Source: Aspergillus flavus (lineage: Eukaryota; Ascomycota; Eurotiomycetes; Eurotiales; Aspergillaceae). From it: a stretch of DNA of 64,000 nucleotides. The notes beneath the pieces were generated by a model. That model was given only the letters and a program-made list of their open reading frames with translations. It did not search any database and had not been told where the DNA came from. Location of the stretch: the NCBI RefSeq assembly GCF_009017415.1, contig NC_092403.1:930001-994000 (forward strand). The letters run 5' to 3'. The position numbers were made by a program, and so were the translations under genes. This document shows positions 25,707 to 38,609 of this stretch, one piece after another (positions within the stretch are counted from its first letter, which is position 1; each line of letters begins with the position of its first letter).

Positions 25707-26745
25707 GGTGTGAATCTAGTCAAAAATCAAATGAGATGGTAGGTGTGGGTGATGTCGATACTAGTACGAGGATGTTGTGAAAAGTGGACAACAGATCCTT
25801 GGAGGAATAGCAGGATAACTCATTTTATCAGGAGGGCAAACAGGGTAAGACATAAATTCTCCGCATACTACGGACTATACCACGTCCCGTGATGGGCTGA
25901 TGGCCCCTTTGTTCTGACAGGCCGATATGGTCCGATGTGGTACTCGGGCAATCGCAGACGTGTGACAAGTGAATGAATGAAAGATGCCTAAGCTAATCAT
26001 CGTCGTGTTTTTGATAGTGAACCACCCAAGTGTTCGCATTAATGCTAATACTAAATGGGATCACAACGCAATTTGCCACACTAAATCAAGAAAAAGGAAA
26101 ACAACATGACAGGGGATCAGGAACGGCGTGGCTCCGTGGAAGATGATCATTAGTTTACGGAGTAGCTGCGGACGGAAACCTCCGAACCATCCCGGAACCC
26201 CATTTGTCTTACCCTTTGGGCACAACCATATTATTTGTCCTGACGCCTCGATCTGGGCACTGATCCATCAGCTTATCAAGGATGGCTGTGTGCGACGAAA
26301 GTACAGAAGTTGGCGCTATAATACAGGCAAATAAGAGATCCGAAGAACGCTAAAATCTTGGATGGTTCTACACAATACACCGATAACGACGATACTCAGC
26401 CATAGGGCATAGACTACTCCGTAGCCTGTTGATATCAATCAGTGCTCCACAATGAACCCACACAACATGCGACTCTAATCTAAGCTCGCCGCGTCATGGG
26501 GTACCGGGATACCGATAGACTCCCGTGTCCCGAAATGAAGACAACGTGACCGACAGCGTGATGCCATTGACGTGGGAATTGAGCCCAAAAGTTAATCCTA
26601 CGGTAGAAACTATTCAATGACCGATATACCGGATCAATCACTAAACTTTATGATTCGAGAGATATGTCCCCAAAACGCCGCAATACCCTCTTAATATACA
26701 TGGACGAACTAGAATCGCATGCAGCTGAAACCTCCTGTATGGCGT
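25707..26745. other. Intergenic
   Basis: Upstream of the phosphofructokinase paralogue and 3' flank of the TANGO2-like gene. No gene was seen. TACGGAGTA (about 26156) and TACTCCGTA (about 26415) both occur here. Confidence 0.45.
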
Positions 26746-27769
26746 CTATTTTTCAATACGGAACTCAAACGACCGGTCGCGAGCCTCTGTAGAGACTGGC
26801 TGAGCATCATCGTCGTACAATGTACGTTCAAAATACCGGACCCGCCCATCGAAACCCACCAAAATGACCGTCTGCTTCTGTGTCGCATACAGCCCTTCCA
26901 GATATGCACGATTGGGCGTTCCCTCAGGAGTAGACGGTAGAACTGGACTCTGCTCCCTCTTGTCCTGATTAGCTGACTCTGCTTCATCCCGCGCCTGTTT
27001 ATCACGCCCGATAGGTGGAATAAAAACACTCTGCGGAAGGTGCGGGATGTATTCCTGGACTCCAGCATCGTTGCTCAATCGTGGTAGCGTATCCACACTA
27101 AGCACGCCCAATAGCCTCTCGATCAAATTGTCCTCGCTCTCCTGGTTCTGAACATGTCCCGCAATCGCATCAACAATCGCGTCTTCCCCCTTCTCAACCT
27201 TAGGCCAAGACCGATCATCGTAGTCCGTATTGCTCAGCCCGACCGTTTGGCCCGGTTTGTCTGCGATCCAGAGGATTGGTTCCGTCTCCGACGCCCGGCT
27301 GGCCAAAATCGCCAGCGGCTCCATAACATTTCCACACACGAGGTTAAATCCGCCGATATTTGCCAACTCTCCGTTCGTGGTCCATTGGTTCACGAACTCT
27401 TGGGTGGTTTGCGCGCTATCCGGCGACAATGCGAGCCAGCTGTTGACCACCTCGCCACGGCTGTATTTCCCGACGGCTTTTGCGCAGGTGTCTTCATGGT
27501 AATTTGTTAGCACGGCTATGCGGCCTTGTTTTGTGATACCCAGCCAGGTGGGGTGGATGGGGCGCACAAGATCTCGGGCGCTGAGGACGTGGGAATGAGG
27601 GGACGGCCACCAGTCTGCACGGGAAGTTGGTCGGTGGAGGAATTCCTGTATTGCGGTCAGTATCGGATATTGCGAAGGTTTATGAAGCGTGTAGGATACG
27701 TACGTCTCGGTTGTTGCAGATGATGAGGCGATATTGGGGATGAGCGGTGGAAAAGAAGGCGATACACAT
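26746..27769 (-). CDS. TANGO2/NRDE family protein
   Basis: Two exons, 27769-27704 and 27645-26746, joined across a 58-bp intron that splits the NRD|E motif, give 321 residues. The start MCIAFF places a cysteine at position 2, the expected N-terminal nucleophile position of this NTN-hydrolase-like family once Met is removed. NNRDEFLHRPT follows at residues 19-29, then RADWWP, the TWLGITKQGRIAVLTNY core and LVCGN. The C-terminus carries TQKQTVILVGFDGRVRYFERTLY, typical of the family end. Members are cytosolic or mitochondrial and have been linked to Golgi organisation, lipid homeostasis and haem handling; the biochemical reaction is unsettled. The linker around residues 235-265 is low complexity. 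Confidence 0.9.
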
Positions 27770-28526
27770 GGTAAAGGATTTGTAGTTGTAGGTTGATATT
27801 CAGTGTAGAGCGGCTGTATTATCCAGCATTGTAGCTGATTATGACTTGCATTTATCTATAGAGTGAGATGGACGGAAGATCTCGTACGACCACACGGGAA
27901 AGCACGGGTGTCCCAACCGGGTGAGGCGAGAGTCAGGCGATGGGACACATGGCTGGTATTTGGTCGCAGATTGTCTTTGGCTGACCACAGTTGGCCGCAC
28001 AGGAAAGCCAAGTGAAATCGGTCATAATTACTCGGGAGCCAGCGAATCTGACGGTGATATCATCATCATGATTACCTTATGCTAACAAAGAGGCAACGGA
28101 AAGTCACATGCCTTCTCCCCGCGTTTACTATTTTTATAGGGTGGATCATTGCTCCGCAATCATTCATGCATGCAGTGTGATTCTAGACTCTTGGGTGGTG
28201 GAGGTGCGTCTCACACCAGCATATCTGCAACGTACGATTATATTGCAGGGTGTTAAGAAAATACTTATTGATCCGCTGAGCAGTCCGTTTTTGTTGACGG
28301 AAATCATTGGTTGCCTAGAGTTGGAGCCAATGGAATGTACAAATCGCTGACCTTGATTTATGACAACCTAGTATATATCTATAGCGTACACTGCTCTATG
28401 CAGAGAATGTGAATAGTAGGTACAATTATGAAGAAAAGGAAAGGGGCGAAAAGTCCAGTACAGAACACTTCAATCCCTGCCAGCCGACCTGGCCAATGGC
28501 GTGGTCAGTCCGGTAGGAGAGCATTT
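27770..28526. other. Intergenic
   Basis: Promoter of the TANGO2-like gene and 3' flank of the glutathione-S-transferase-like gene. No gene was seen. Confidence 0.45.
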
Positions 28527-29273
28527 CTATCCGCGGATCTTCAGATGAACAGCATCGAAGCCCTTCTGAACTGCCGGTCGCTGGTAAACCCGATCGTACC
28601 ATATTGTCAGCTCCGGGAACCTCTCCAGGTCGAGACCAGCTGAGCCTGCGGCAGCCACGTAGGGGAGGTGGACGAGATCCGCAAGAGTGCTGCACATGGT
28701 TAGCTACTTATAGACTTAATACCAAGGGGGGTGTATAATGAAATAGCGCACCATTTCTTGCCCACCAGGTAGTTACTGTGCGACTTCATCAGATGCTCCT
28801 CAAGGTGAAGATACAAACTGATAGCCTTTCTGGCGAAGGGGATGTCATCCTTTGCATCGAGATCGAAGCGACGCTCTTCCGGATGGGCTGCATTGGGCTC
28901 AGTTAAAGATGCGACTAATCTGTTTACCTCTTCATCCTCCTTAGAGCCCTTCTTATAGGACACATCGTGCGCCGTGTCATAGCGCGTAATCAGGTACGAC
29001 ACAACATCGTGGAACCCGGAAAGATTGACGGACTCGCCGTCGCTTTGCGTGTTCCTGAGCACGGGAAAGCTTTGCGCACCAATATCTTCTAGTTTTTTGT
29101 CCAGATAGAGGTGATAGGGGAGTCTGAAACAATTAGCCAGGAGTTATAGGGATTGTTTTGGTTCAGGGGACCCACTTGAGTTCCTCGAGGATGACGGCAA
29201 CAATGGCCCCCTCTCTTTGGCCTTTGGAGGCAAAAAGAGAGATCGTTCCTCGCTTTTCTGGGAAGACGTTCAT
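28527..29273 (-). CDS. Glutathione S-transferase-like protein
   Basis: Three exons (29273-29176, 29123-28752, 28689-28527; introns 52 and 62 bp) give 210 residues, a normal GST length. The N-terminal thioredoxin-like half begins GTISLFASKGQREGAIVAVILEELKL. Its cis-proline segment reads SFPVLRN, and GESVNLSGFHDVVSYLITRYD stands where the Glu-Ser glutathione contact is usual. The helical C-terminal half ends KKCTLADLVHLPYVAAAG, WYDRVYQRPAVQKG, which is diagnostic of GST C-domains. The catalytic residue is probably a Ser near residue 13-16 but cannot be fixed by eye. It is cytosolic with no targeting signal. Substrate unknown; detoxification or redox roles are family inference. Confidence 0.85.
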
Positions 29274-30687
29274 TGCGACAGTCGTGGTGTAATTGAGATT
29301 GAGTGCGAAGATTTCTTGGAAATAAGTCTAACGCAGGGGAAAACAAAAAAAAAAAAAAGGCGAGGGGTATTGTTGAGGTCCAGAGTTTTGTTCAGTAGCC
29401 TAAAAAGAAAAGAAACCCCTCATTTCTCGTGAGCTGCGCACGTGGGCGAAGCACACCGCTAGCAGACAAACTCAATTTCTTTTTGACTCTTCTTTCTTCG
29501 ACCACTTTTAACTGAATAATTAGAATCTTCACTGATAGCGATGATTTATGACGCCATGCACGGGACGAAGGATCATGTCCCTCCCTAAATAAGCATTTAG
29601 TCAATTCCGAGCCTATCGATAGCTTGTCGCTCTTACTCAACTACTAGTTAACTTCCGGTCTTGTCGTACAATGTGTATTGACATCATGACATAATCTCAG
29701 ACGGTTACTCGAAATTTCTTCGCGGTACCCTGAACGGATTCATGATTTGATGTACAAACACCGAGTTATTCGACAGAAGTGCTGCAACGTGTTAGCAGAC
29801 ATCGTGGTCTGTTCTCCGCAAAGTGACAAGGAACACAGACCAGCAAACTGGGCGATCTGCAGTCAATCGATGGGCTAGCCTAGATGATACTGCTTTTTCC
29901 GCTGCAGAGATGATCGCCCGTTGATCTGGCCATCAATCTAGAATATACAATCGCTCGCGCTAGAAAAGAATCCTCGACAAGGGTCATCTTGCCACCCTTA
30001 TCAGCGACAGCGCTAATGGGCATGGTGGATGGTTGCAATGCAGCGTTTCACTACTACTAGTCCCTCACAGAACAGCGTACTTTTTTATCTATCTATTTAT
30101 TTATCTATTTTCCTTATTACATATTATTATCATGTCGCTCATTCGTCCTACGCACTTCCGAAGAATAATCATAGCTTCGGTAGGATCACCAGCACGTTGT
30201 TGTGATAGAGTGGGGTTAAGAGTAGTGACCAGGTAGGATATCATATCGGAGAATTGGAGATTCGCATAACAACGCCGCAAAGCAGCCCGCCATTCTCCTT
30301 ACTGAACCAAGTATCAGCTACTGAGCGATCAGTCTTGTGCAAGGCTTCAATGTCATGAATTGAATTGTGACTTAGGGCTAACGGGGACGAAAAGAGGCTT
30401 AAGCACCGAAACCCTGCAAACGCCGAGTCGGAGCCGAGCGCAAAGTTTCGCGGTCCAGACAGCGTTGCATGAGGTCATTTTCTACAAGGATCGCACGAAA
30501 AGAAAAGAAAAAGTCCCTAATGTCGGAGATCAATCCTTGTCTTGACCTGTCTAATTCATATGGCACAATCCTTTGCATCCTGGATACCTGTGGCGCCCAT
30601 TCCGAAACGACTCGGGTTTATTTAAAGCTGTCGAACCCTCTCCTTACGGTTCGGTACCCCCAACTCCGCCGGTCCAACCAACGCAAA
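29274..30687. other. Intergenic, divergent promoters
   Basis: Between the GST-like gene (-) and the bHLH gene (+). It includes a microsatellite near 30.1 kb and a TTTATTTAAA stretch near 30617 that could act as TATA for the bHLH gene. No coding exon was supported. Confidence 0.45.
30084..30110. repeat. TCTA/TTTA tetranucleotide microsatellite
   Basis: An imperfect run of ATCT and ATTT units in non-coding DNA upstream of the bHLH gene. Confidence 0.6.
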
Positions 30688-31531
30688 ATGCCCGCAACTT
30701 CAGCACATCCGTGGAAACTCCAGTCCCAAGATCTTCCCTATGCATGGGATAATCTAATTGGCGTAGACGCCGATGTGGCGCCGATGTCTGCCTTTGATAC
30801 GATCATTGAGCCACCGCCCGCCAACGCTCATCGACGAGTGAGTACCCTGTGGGGAAAAACACCTCGTCACCTAGTCAGTCCATGATCTAATGATTATGCA
30901 GCCGAATTCTCAAGATATTCTCGATTCTCCCGGCTACTTGCCACAGTGGTCTCCATCTTCTGCAGACCTTCTCCCGTGGGAAGCGTACGAGAATTGGACA
31001 TCTCCGAGGCACTCATTCGCCGCGCCCAACCAGTTTGAGGACGCGCCCGTGCTACCGCCACTCAAGCAAGATCTAGTACAGAACACATCGAAACTTTCTT
31101 CTAGAAACCGCACATCGCCTCCGCAATTTCATTGCTCTGCCTCGAGCTCAACCATCGCCTCTTTATCGCCGCCGCCATCTTCCCCATCTGGTTCGCCCAG
31201 TTCCACGCCTCACGAAGGTCCAGCGCATCCCTCATCCCGGCGCTCAGCACATAACAGAATTGAAAAACGCTACCGGGAGAACCTCAGTAAGAACTTTGCT
31301 GCACTTGAGTCGTCTCTGCAAGGCTATTACACGCGAGGGGTTGGAAGTGGCAGGCCCCGCTTCTACTGTCAGAGAAAGCATGCTTCTAAGAAGATGGCAG
31401 TTCTGACCGATGCCGTCAATTATATCGGGGAGTTGGAGGCAGAGACAGTCATGTTGAAAAAGAAGCTGGATACATTACGGCAAGCGCTGCTACCGAATGG
31501 AATATGGAGATACACCTTAAACGATGACTAA
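30688..31531 (+). CDS. bHLH transcription factor, SREBP-like basic region
   Basis: Two exons, 30688-30837 and 30902-31531, joined across a 64-bp intron (GTGAGT...TGCAG), give 259 residues. The first 160 residues are Pro/Ser-rich and disordered. The basic region reads RRSAHNRIEKRYREN (about 163-177). The His, Glu and Arg of class B E-box binders are present, together with the Tyr in KRYR that is characteristic of SREBP-type factors and allows sterol-element as well as E-box binding. Helix 1 is SKNFAALESSL and helix 2 KKMAVLTDAVNYIGELEAE, followed by a short leucine-zipper-like tail. The loop is unusually long (GYYTRGVGSGRPRFYCQRKHAS). There are no membrane helices, so it is not a true SREBP precursor. 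ATG 30688 was preferred over the longer upstream frame. Confidence 0.9.
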
Positions 31532-32259
31532 AATTTCGCCGAGCGTTTCAGGTTCCGCAGGGGAATCATTTACTATTTGACACACTCGTGCCTCGGCAAG
31601 TGTGACTTCTGTACATATCTTGTAGTGTATTAGCGTTATCGATCCTGGATCATGATGAATAATGCCTAATTCAAACGGACACAGTTCCCAATGCTTCGCT
31701 CTCCTGCCAATACTAAGACCACATGATGCTTAACAGATGAGATATAGATCAAAATGATCGGTTGGTTCCGTGAAGAAAGGAAATTGCATGTCTAGACCCG
31801 TCTATTTTCTAACCCCCGGGCGCTATAAGCTTATGCCGGGGGCTGCCAATCAGAGGCGGTTTCGGGGGATCCATGGAACGCCAACTTCTTCACTTTGGAT
31901 ATGACACTTGAGGGGTGGCAATGTGGGCCCTTGATTGGCTCTGCTTCCCGGCATCGTTTAACCGACCGCCCGAATTAACAGAGCTCTCGGCCGGACGCGG
32001 AGACACCCCAATCTGGAATGGGAAAAGATGGAACGGGGAAAAAAAAATTTAAATTAAATTGACACTAAATCATTGACGAGTGCAACGATGTGCATACAAC
32101 GAGACATCATGAATCGAACTGCAGGGCAAATACCTGCCCCTGTGTGACCTCTCCAACCGATTTATCTTCGCTCTGGCCCGCTTTTTCCTGGCACTTTCCG
32201 ACGACAGTGTGTCTGTCGGCCTCCCCGATTGAAGAACGAAACACAACGGGTTCCCTATA
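31532..32259. other. Intergenic
   Basis: 3' flank of the bHLH gene and promoter of the FAD monooxygenase gene. No other feature was recognised. Confidence 0.45.
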
Positions 32260-33672
32260 ATGCCGCGCGATATTCTCGTCGTCGGTGCCGGCATTGCTGG
32301 CCTCGCCAGCGCCATTGCCCTTTCCAACGAGCTCGCCCCCGTCGTTCCCGAATTGAAAATCACGGTGTATGATGGCGCATCGGAGCTCACGACGTCCGGC
32401 GGCGCCATCAGTTTGACGCCGGTCGCTCAGAGGTATCTCGACGAGTTAGGGGTCTTATCCGAGTTGAACCAGATGGACGATCAAGCTGGGATTGAAGTGG
32501 ATGCAATTGATCTATTTTCCGTGCGTGCCGGCCGCCGTTTGGGCCCCCTCCGATTTACCGACGAGAACGGACACGGATATGGTGGCTATAAGGGTCGTCG
32601 GGTGTTGCGCAGCGCTTTGTCAGAAGCCATGCTGGCAGTGGCTCGCAGGCTGCCGAACGTCTCAGTTCACTACGACAAAAAACTGATCGGGGGAAGCACA
32701 ACGGCGGAGAATGTCACATTGCACTTCGAAGATGGTTCAACCGCCACGGGGGACTTGGTCTTGGGATGCGATGGGGTTCACTCGGCGACACGGACGAAAA
32801 TCGTAGATCCCGGCAACCGGTCCGAATATACCGGTGTCTCTTTCATACAAAGCATGGCCGACGCCCGGAACTTTACCGCAACGATGCCCTTTACTCAAAC
32901 TGCAGTGCACCTCGCCCGGCATAGTTCGCTCCTGACGAGCTACTGTGACCCAAAACACGAGAAGCTCTTTGTAGCGGCAATCGTCCGCGTGAGCGAACAC
33001 CTGATCGAGAAGTACCAGGCGATGTCGGGAACGGACCTGGCGGCACAAAAGAATATGAGGATGTCAATGCGCTACCTGGTCCGGGCGCAGTTCGGCATGT
33101 CAAGTCTGCCATATATCCGCGAGATCATTGATCGAACCGAGGATTGGATGTTATACCCCGTGTACCAGGTTCGTCAACGAGGGAAATGGCATACAGATAG
33201 GATACTGTTACTCGGAGATGCCGCGCACGCAGTAAGTTTCTTCGTATTCCCAGCGTATTTTGTCGTAACAAGACTAATACAGATATAGATGCCCCCGCGC
33301 GATGAATCGGCCGCGTATGCGGTAGAGGATGCGATCATATTTTCCAAGCTCTTGGCGCAGAATCCCGACTGTGAGCTACTCAGATTGTTTGAAGAATACG
33401 AAGAGCTTCGACGAGGACTGGTCAACAAGGCATTCGATGCATCACGCAGGCTGTGGCAAAGTGACCTTGACAAGGGCCTTTTTCCTGGCCAAACTCGCGA
33501 TTTGATGTCTCCTGTCCACCTTCCACCCGACAGCTGTGTTGGAAAGCGTGCCACACAGCCGATCAACAAGAGAAACCTACCCGCTCCGACACACGAGAGC
33601 TTCTCAGATCTGTCCGTGTACTCATTGACCAGCGATCTTGGGCGGACTGTTGACGCAACGAACGCTGATTAA
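32260..33672 (+). CDS. FAD-dependent monooxygenase, salicylate-hydroxylase-like
   Basis: Two exons, 32260-33231 and 33289-33672 (57-bp intron GTAAGT...ATATAG), give 451 residues. The three flavin motifs of class A aromatic hydroxylases are present: the dinucleotide fold VGAGIAGLASA (8-18), the DG motif LGCDGVHSATR (about 170) and the GD motif RILLLGDAAHAMPPR (314-328), interrupted by the intron. These enzymes use NAD(P)H and oxygen to hydroxylate or epoxidise aromatic or polyketide substrates. There is no N-terminal signal or C-terminal membrane helix, so it is probably cytosolic. The C-terminal 70 residues are hydrophilic and beyond the conserved core. There is no biosynthetic cluster around it, so the substrate is unknown and catabolism is as likely as synthesis. 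Confidence 0.9.
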
Positions 33673-34662
33673 TTTTGACCACTAAAAGGGAAGCTTAGCT
33701 GCCATGTACGTCTACTTCGCTGCAGTTCCTACATGTGCACTGCCCTAAACTGCCCGCATACAGCTGACTTGCGGCATTATACTAAGAGACACGCCACAGT
33801 CGTGCTCCTGGTAACGCCCATGGGCTATCTCCAAACACCTACCGCGTCGCCTCGCTTTATTTACACGCTTTCTTTCTCTTCCCATCTTTTTCCAGGAACT
33901 TTTCACATTCTACGTTCACATTTCTGTTTTCCGCCTTTGTATAAAAGATTCCCATTTAACCATACATGTTTTATAGATGATGCTATGCCGCTTCACTAGC
34001 TGTTTTTAATCATCGTTTTTGGGTTCCGTCTTAGAATCATTTAATCATACACTATTTAATCAAACTTATACATTCTGGCCGCTAAATCGTCATTGTTATT
34101 CTTGTATATGTACTAAGGCGCAGCAAAGACAAGATGCATTCTAACTCCTAGAACTCACTATCATAGTTCTTCTTTTTAGAACCTTGTTCTGATATCACAC
34201 CTCTTCCTTTCATATCTCTCTTTCATCTCACCCGATCTGCACCCTCTCCAACTTCTACAGCCTTTGGTGATCACCTTACATCCATCACTATTTTCCTTTC
34301 CCGTTACCTTCCGCCTCTTCTCTTCAACTACCTTAGCCACATCTCGGGCACGCCATTATCAATTCGGGTCGACTCCACTACGATCTCTTTAACATCTCCA
34401 TTTTCTCTCACCAAGAACCCGTTTCTAAATCTCACATATACCTTTGCCTTAGCTCTCATCCTAAGTTTACTAATCATCATAATTCCCTTCCATACAGACT
34501 TTCGATCCTACATACTCTTATACATCCTCTAGTCCTTCTATCCCATATCCCTTTTTAATCCATACATCCCGTCACCATATCATCTCCCACTTGTTCCTAC
34601 TTTAAGCCCCTTCCACACCTTACCCATTACAATTACCTTCCACTATCCAACAAAAGCACACC
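33673..34662. other. Intergenic with long TC-rich leader
   Basis: From about 34180 to 34660 the plus strand is strongly pyrimidine-rich, consistent with the promoter or 5' leader of the SNF2-RING gene whose start has a CACCATGG context. No gene was seen. Confidence 0.5.
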
Positions 34663-37600
34663 ATGGATCCGCCCCAGGAACTTGATATCTCAGCCTCTCT
34701 ATCCGAAACTGTTGAAACTCGCCGAGAGCAAGCGGGAGCAAAAGGTGCCCTTGCCAGAGGCTTACTAGCACTCCAAAACAGGAGCTCACAGCTACCCTCA
34801 TCGTCGGAACCCAGCCACATGTCTGAAACTACCATGGCTCCTGAGAGCAGAGGCGCAGAAGCAGCGCTCGGTGCTACCGATACGAGCGCAAAGCCTCAAA
34901 ACAATCCTCAGGCAGGCCATACGTTTACCGTGGTCGTCCCCGACCTTTCATTCTATGAGCTGGATGATGACCTCAACCCACCAATGGATATTGCACAGGC
35001 TCTTTCAGGATTTATTCAAAATGAGACCTCTGATCACCAGCTTCCGGTTAATGACTTAGCAGTTGCTTCATCGTTATCGATCCAGATTGAAGATGCTGAG
35101 CCTGGTCCCTCCACTAGGCCAGCTGATCCAGAATCCTTGGAGTGGCCAGACGAGATGTTGGACTCCGTGAATGATAACGACACATCAGAGTAAGACGCTC
35201 ATACCCATTCAGAGTAGTATGATGACTGACTGTTTTAGGTTCGATGTAATTAAGTCCTGGTTTAAAGGCCTTGTCAATCCTACCATGGAAGACACAGTGA
35301 AATACAAAGCCGCCAAGTTACAAGAAAAGGCAAGGGAAACAAGGGTATCAAACAGAGAAGCACTTCAATTGCAGGATGACGAGTACGAGGAGTTTGTAGG
35401 GGATGAGGAAAATCCCGGCTTATTCGTTACCCCCGAGCCCGCCCAAGAAAGTTCATCTCATGTGCAGCTACCAGAACAAAATGAGTCTAAGCTCGCAGCA
35501 GAGCCCACAGAAGAACCGAAGAAAACAACGAGAAAGAAGAGGCAGAATAAGATATCTGCTGAAGAGAAACGACGAAGCATGCAGTTTGGACTTGACGTTG
35601 TTCTTGGCAAAGTAGACAAAAAAAAGTCAGGAAAGAAGCGCAAGGCTAGCGGACCAACTGGCCCAACCAAACGATCTAGAAAAGGTAAAGAGCCCGAATT
35701 CGACTTGGAGTCTCTCCTGGCTTCCAATATCATTGAAGATGCACATGTCAATTCGGCGCTACCTGCGGCCCCCGGCTTTACTGAGAGAAACAAAGAGAAA
35801 GCACTTCTCCAATTGATCGCTGAAATCCCGACTAAGGAGCAAGAACAAGCGAAGGACGATAAGAGAAAGATTTTGGAGGCAACTAAAAAGTTCAACAATA
35901 GTGCGAGAAGCGATTGCAAAGGTGGTTGGAAAGTAAAGGGCATGAAGACAAGCCTTTACAATTACCAGGTCTTGGGTGCTGGTTTCATGCGTGATCGAGA
36001 GAACTCATCCCAGCCGCCATATGGAGGTCTTCTATGTGATACCATGGGATTCGGGAAAACGATTCAAACTCTTGGTGAATATCTTTCTAATATGTTGGCT
36101 GTTAAAGTCCGTGGTGGCTAATGTATACATAGCCAATATCGTCGATGGGAGACCTCCTGACCCAACTGACCCTGTGAGGACGACATTGATTGTTGTGCCA
36201 TCGCAGCTTGTCTCACACTGGTAAGCCCAAGGAACCTCGCATCTAACCCTTCAGCAAACTGAACATTGTAGGATGCAGCAACTCGAAAAGCATTGTGAAA
36301 TAGATGCAATAGGCGAAGTTCTTGTGTATCGTGCAAACGCGAGATACTTGACACTTGACGTTCCCAAGAGTATCCAGAAGCACAACATCGTGTACGTTCA
36401 AATACCCTCTTCGGGCATTGCAACATACTCATCAGTCCACAGAATAACTACGTATGATGAAGTTCGGAGATCTTACCCTCAGTGCAATGTCCCAAGTCAG
36501 ATTGCCGACAAAGATAAACTTATTGAATGGTGGAAAGAGACCTATGAGAATGACGTGGGCCCTTTACATCAGATCAAATTCAGGAGGATTATCTTAGACG
36601 GTATATGTGCTTCCACAGTTACATGGGTCTGAATAAAGCTGACATAACTCTCAGAGGCTCACGTCATAAAGAATCACCTTTCCCAAATATCTACCGCTGT
36701 CCGAGCTCTCACTGGCCATTACAAATGGGTCCTCAGTGGAACGCCTGTGCACAATTGTGTAGAGGAATTCTATCCGCTCTTTGATTTTCTCGGTGTTCCT
36801 CGCACCGGAACTTATGAGAATTTCTGGAAGTTATACTGCAAGGTGAAGATTCTAATTCATCTGTGTATCAACTAGATTTCTAACCGTTGTTCCTAGGATG
36901 GTGAAGCTAATAAGTGCTTGGTTAATCTCCTCCGATCTTTCATGTTTCGTCGAACGCATTCTAGTCGGCTTTTCTCGTTACCTATCATCAAGCTGCCCGA
37001 TATTGACGAAAGGGTTGTACAGACAGATTTCTGTAAAGCTGAGAGGGTAATGTACGATGCTATCATCGATGCATTCTTCGAGATAATCAATGGTACGTGA
37101 AAGTTGCTTCACCGCCGTCAATTCACTAACGATATATATATAGGCTTCGCCCATGTGGAAAATTCTAGAGTGAAGCAATACCGATGCTTCCTAACGATGA
37201 TTTTGAAGCTGCGCATGTTTTCCAGCCATATGCTTACTGCGCAAGATATCATAAAGAAGCTTCTTTCCAAAGAATTGATTCGGGAGCTTATCGATATTTT
37301 GAAAGTGGAGAGAAGCCCCGAAAGTCCATCCTACAATATCATACAATGGATTAGAGCAATGAGAAAGGATACCGAATTGCACGCAACTCCACAGACTCAA
37401 GGCTTCCCGGGCCTTTGTGTAGAGGAGCTTCATGGCGATAAGGAAGAGCTTGCCAAACAATTCAAGGCTTTCATGACAACGCTTCACGAGAATGAGCAGT
37501 GGTTGGAGCGTTTTGAGAGGGGGAAATGCGCGTCCTGTGGATTCATGCCAATGAATCCGTTGGTCACGTCCTGCATGCATCTGTATTGTGAGGAATGTTA

Positions 37601-38609
37601 TTACCTTCTCATGAAGGAGGGTGAAACACGGATCTGCTCAAGTTGCAATACATGCATTGAAGCAGCTGCAATGTGCCCTATCGCGGACGATGGAGAGATC
37701 CGGGAGCCACCTTCGGCTCTCATAGTCGAAAAGACGAAGAAGCAGAAGAAACCATCTAAGAAGAACAAGAAGAAGACACAAAGAGGTTTTATGGGTGGCT
37801 TTCCAGCAGTTGCCTCACACGGCCGAGATGAATCTGAGGATGAAGAAGTGGATGAAGACGAGGAGGTAGATTGGATTTCTGTGAGTGGTGGCGAAATGAC
37901 CAGTGCCAAACTTGTCAAGATACAAGAGATCGTCAAGGGTTGGATTGACGAGAATCCGGACGTGAAAATCGTCATATTTACTCAGTTTCTTGACTTTCTT
38001 CGGCTGGTCGGGCTTATGTGCAATAAAGAGAAATGGGTGGCCACTTCCGTAAGTTCTAATCTTCGTCACAACCTGCCTTTGATCCATGGAGGGAGCGCTG
38101 CTAATCGCACGCAGTTGCACGGGAAACTGAGTTTACAAGCTCGTGAGCAGAGCATGGATAAGTTCAGAGATGAGAAAGAGGTACGGATCTTGATTGCCAG
38201 TCTCAAGGCTGGAGGAATCGGACTCGACATGTCCATGGCGAACAAATGTATCCTGGTGGATCTATGGTGGAATGAAGCTATTCAACAACAGGTACTACAC
38301 ACACACACTTTCGATTTCATTCATTTTTACACTTCTGAGTAAGGCTCAACTAATCATTTCTCCAAGGCCTTTTGTCGCCTTTATCGAATCGGCCAGTCTA
38401 AGGATGTGGAATTTGTCAAGATCATCATCAAAGATTCAATTGATGAATATCTACTCAAAATGCAAACTCGCAAAACGGCCAATATTTCCGGTACTATGGG
38501 AGATGAAGTTCTGAAAGACCGAGATTCGATTATTGATCTCCTCAAGATGTTTGGGGGAGCAGTCATTGAAGAGCCAGCAGGTGGGATTTTCATTCAACCC
38601 AGGCGTTAA
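34663..38609 (+). CDS. SNF2-family ATPase with embedded RING finger
   Basis: Ten exons (34663-35189, 35239-36074, 36133-36220, 36272-36391, 36443-36600, 36655-36842, 36897-37092, 37144-38048, 38115-38291, 38367-38609) with introns of 49-75 bp give 1145 residues. The N-terminal 400 residues are acidic, then lysine-rich (KKKSGKKRKA, a likely NLS). The ATPase has Walker A DTMGFGKT (about 442), DEAH (576-579) and LSGTPVHN. A C3HC4-like RING lies between the lobes near residues 832-875 (CASCGF...C.H.YCEEC...CSSC). The C-lobe has ILIASLKAGGIGLD and FCRLYRIGQSKDVEF. This Rad5/Rad16-like order suggests DNA translocation coupled to ubiquitin ligation in repair or chromatin work. No HIRAN domain was seen, so it is not Rad5 itself. 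Confidence 0.9.

Noticed and set aside
23245..33672. Possible biosynthetic gene cluster (FAD monooxygenase, GST-like, bHLH, Zn2Cys6 nearby)
   Set aside because: No backbone synthase, terpene cyclase or transporter is present and the genes are separated by primary-metabolism genes, so co-location is probably chance.
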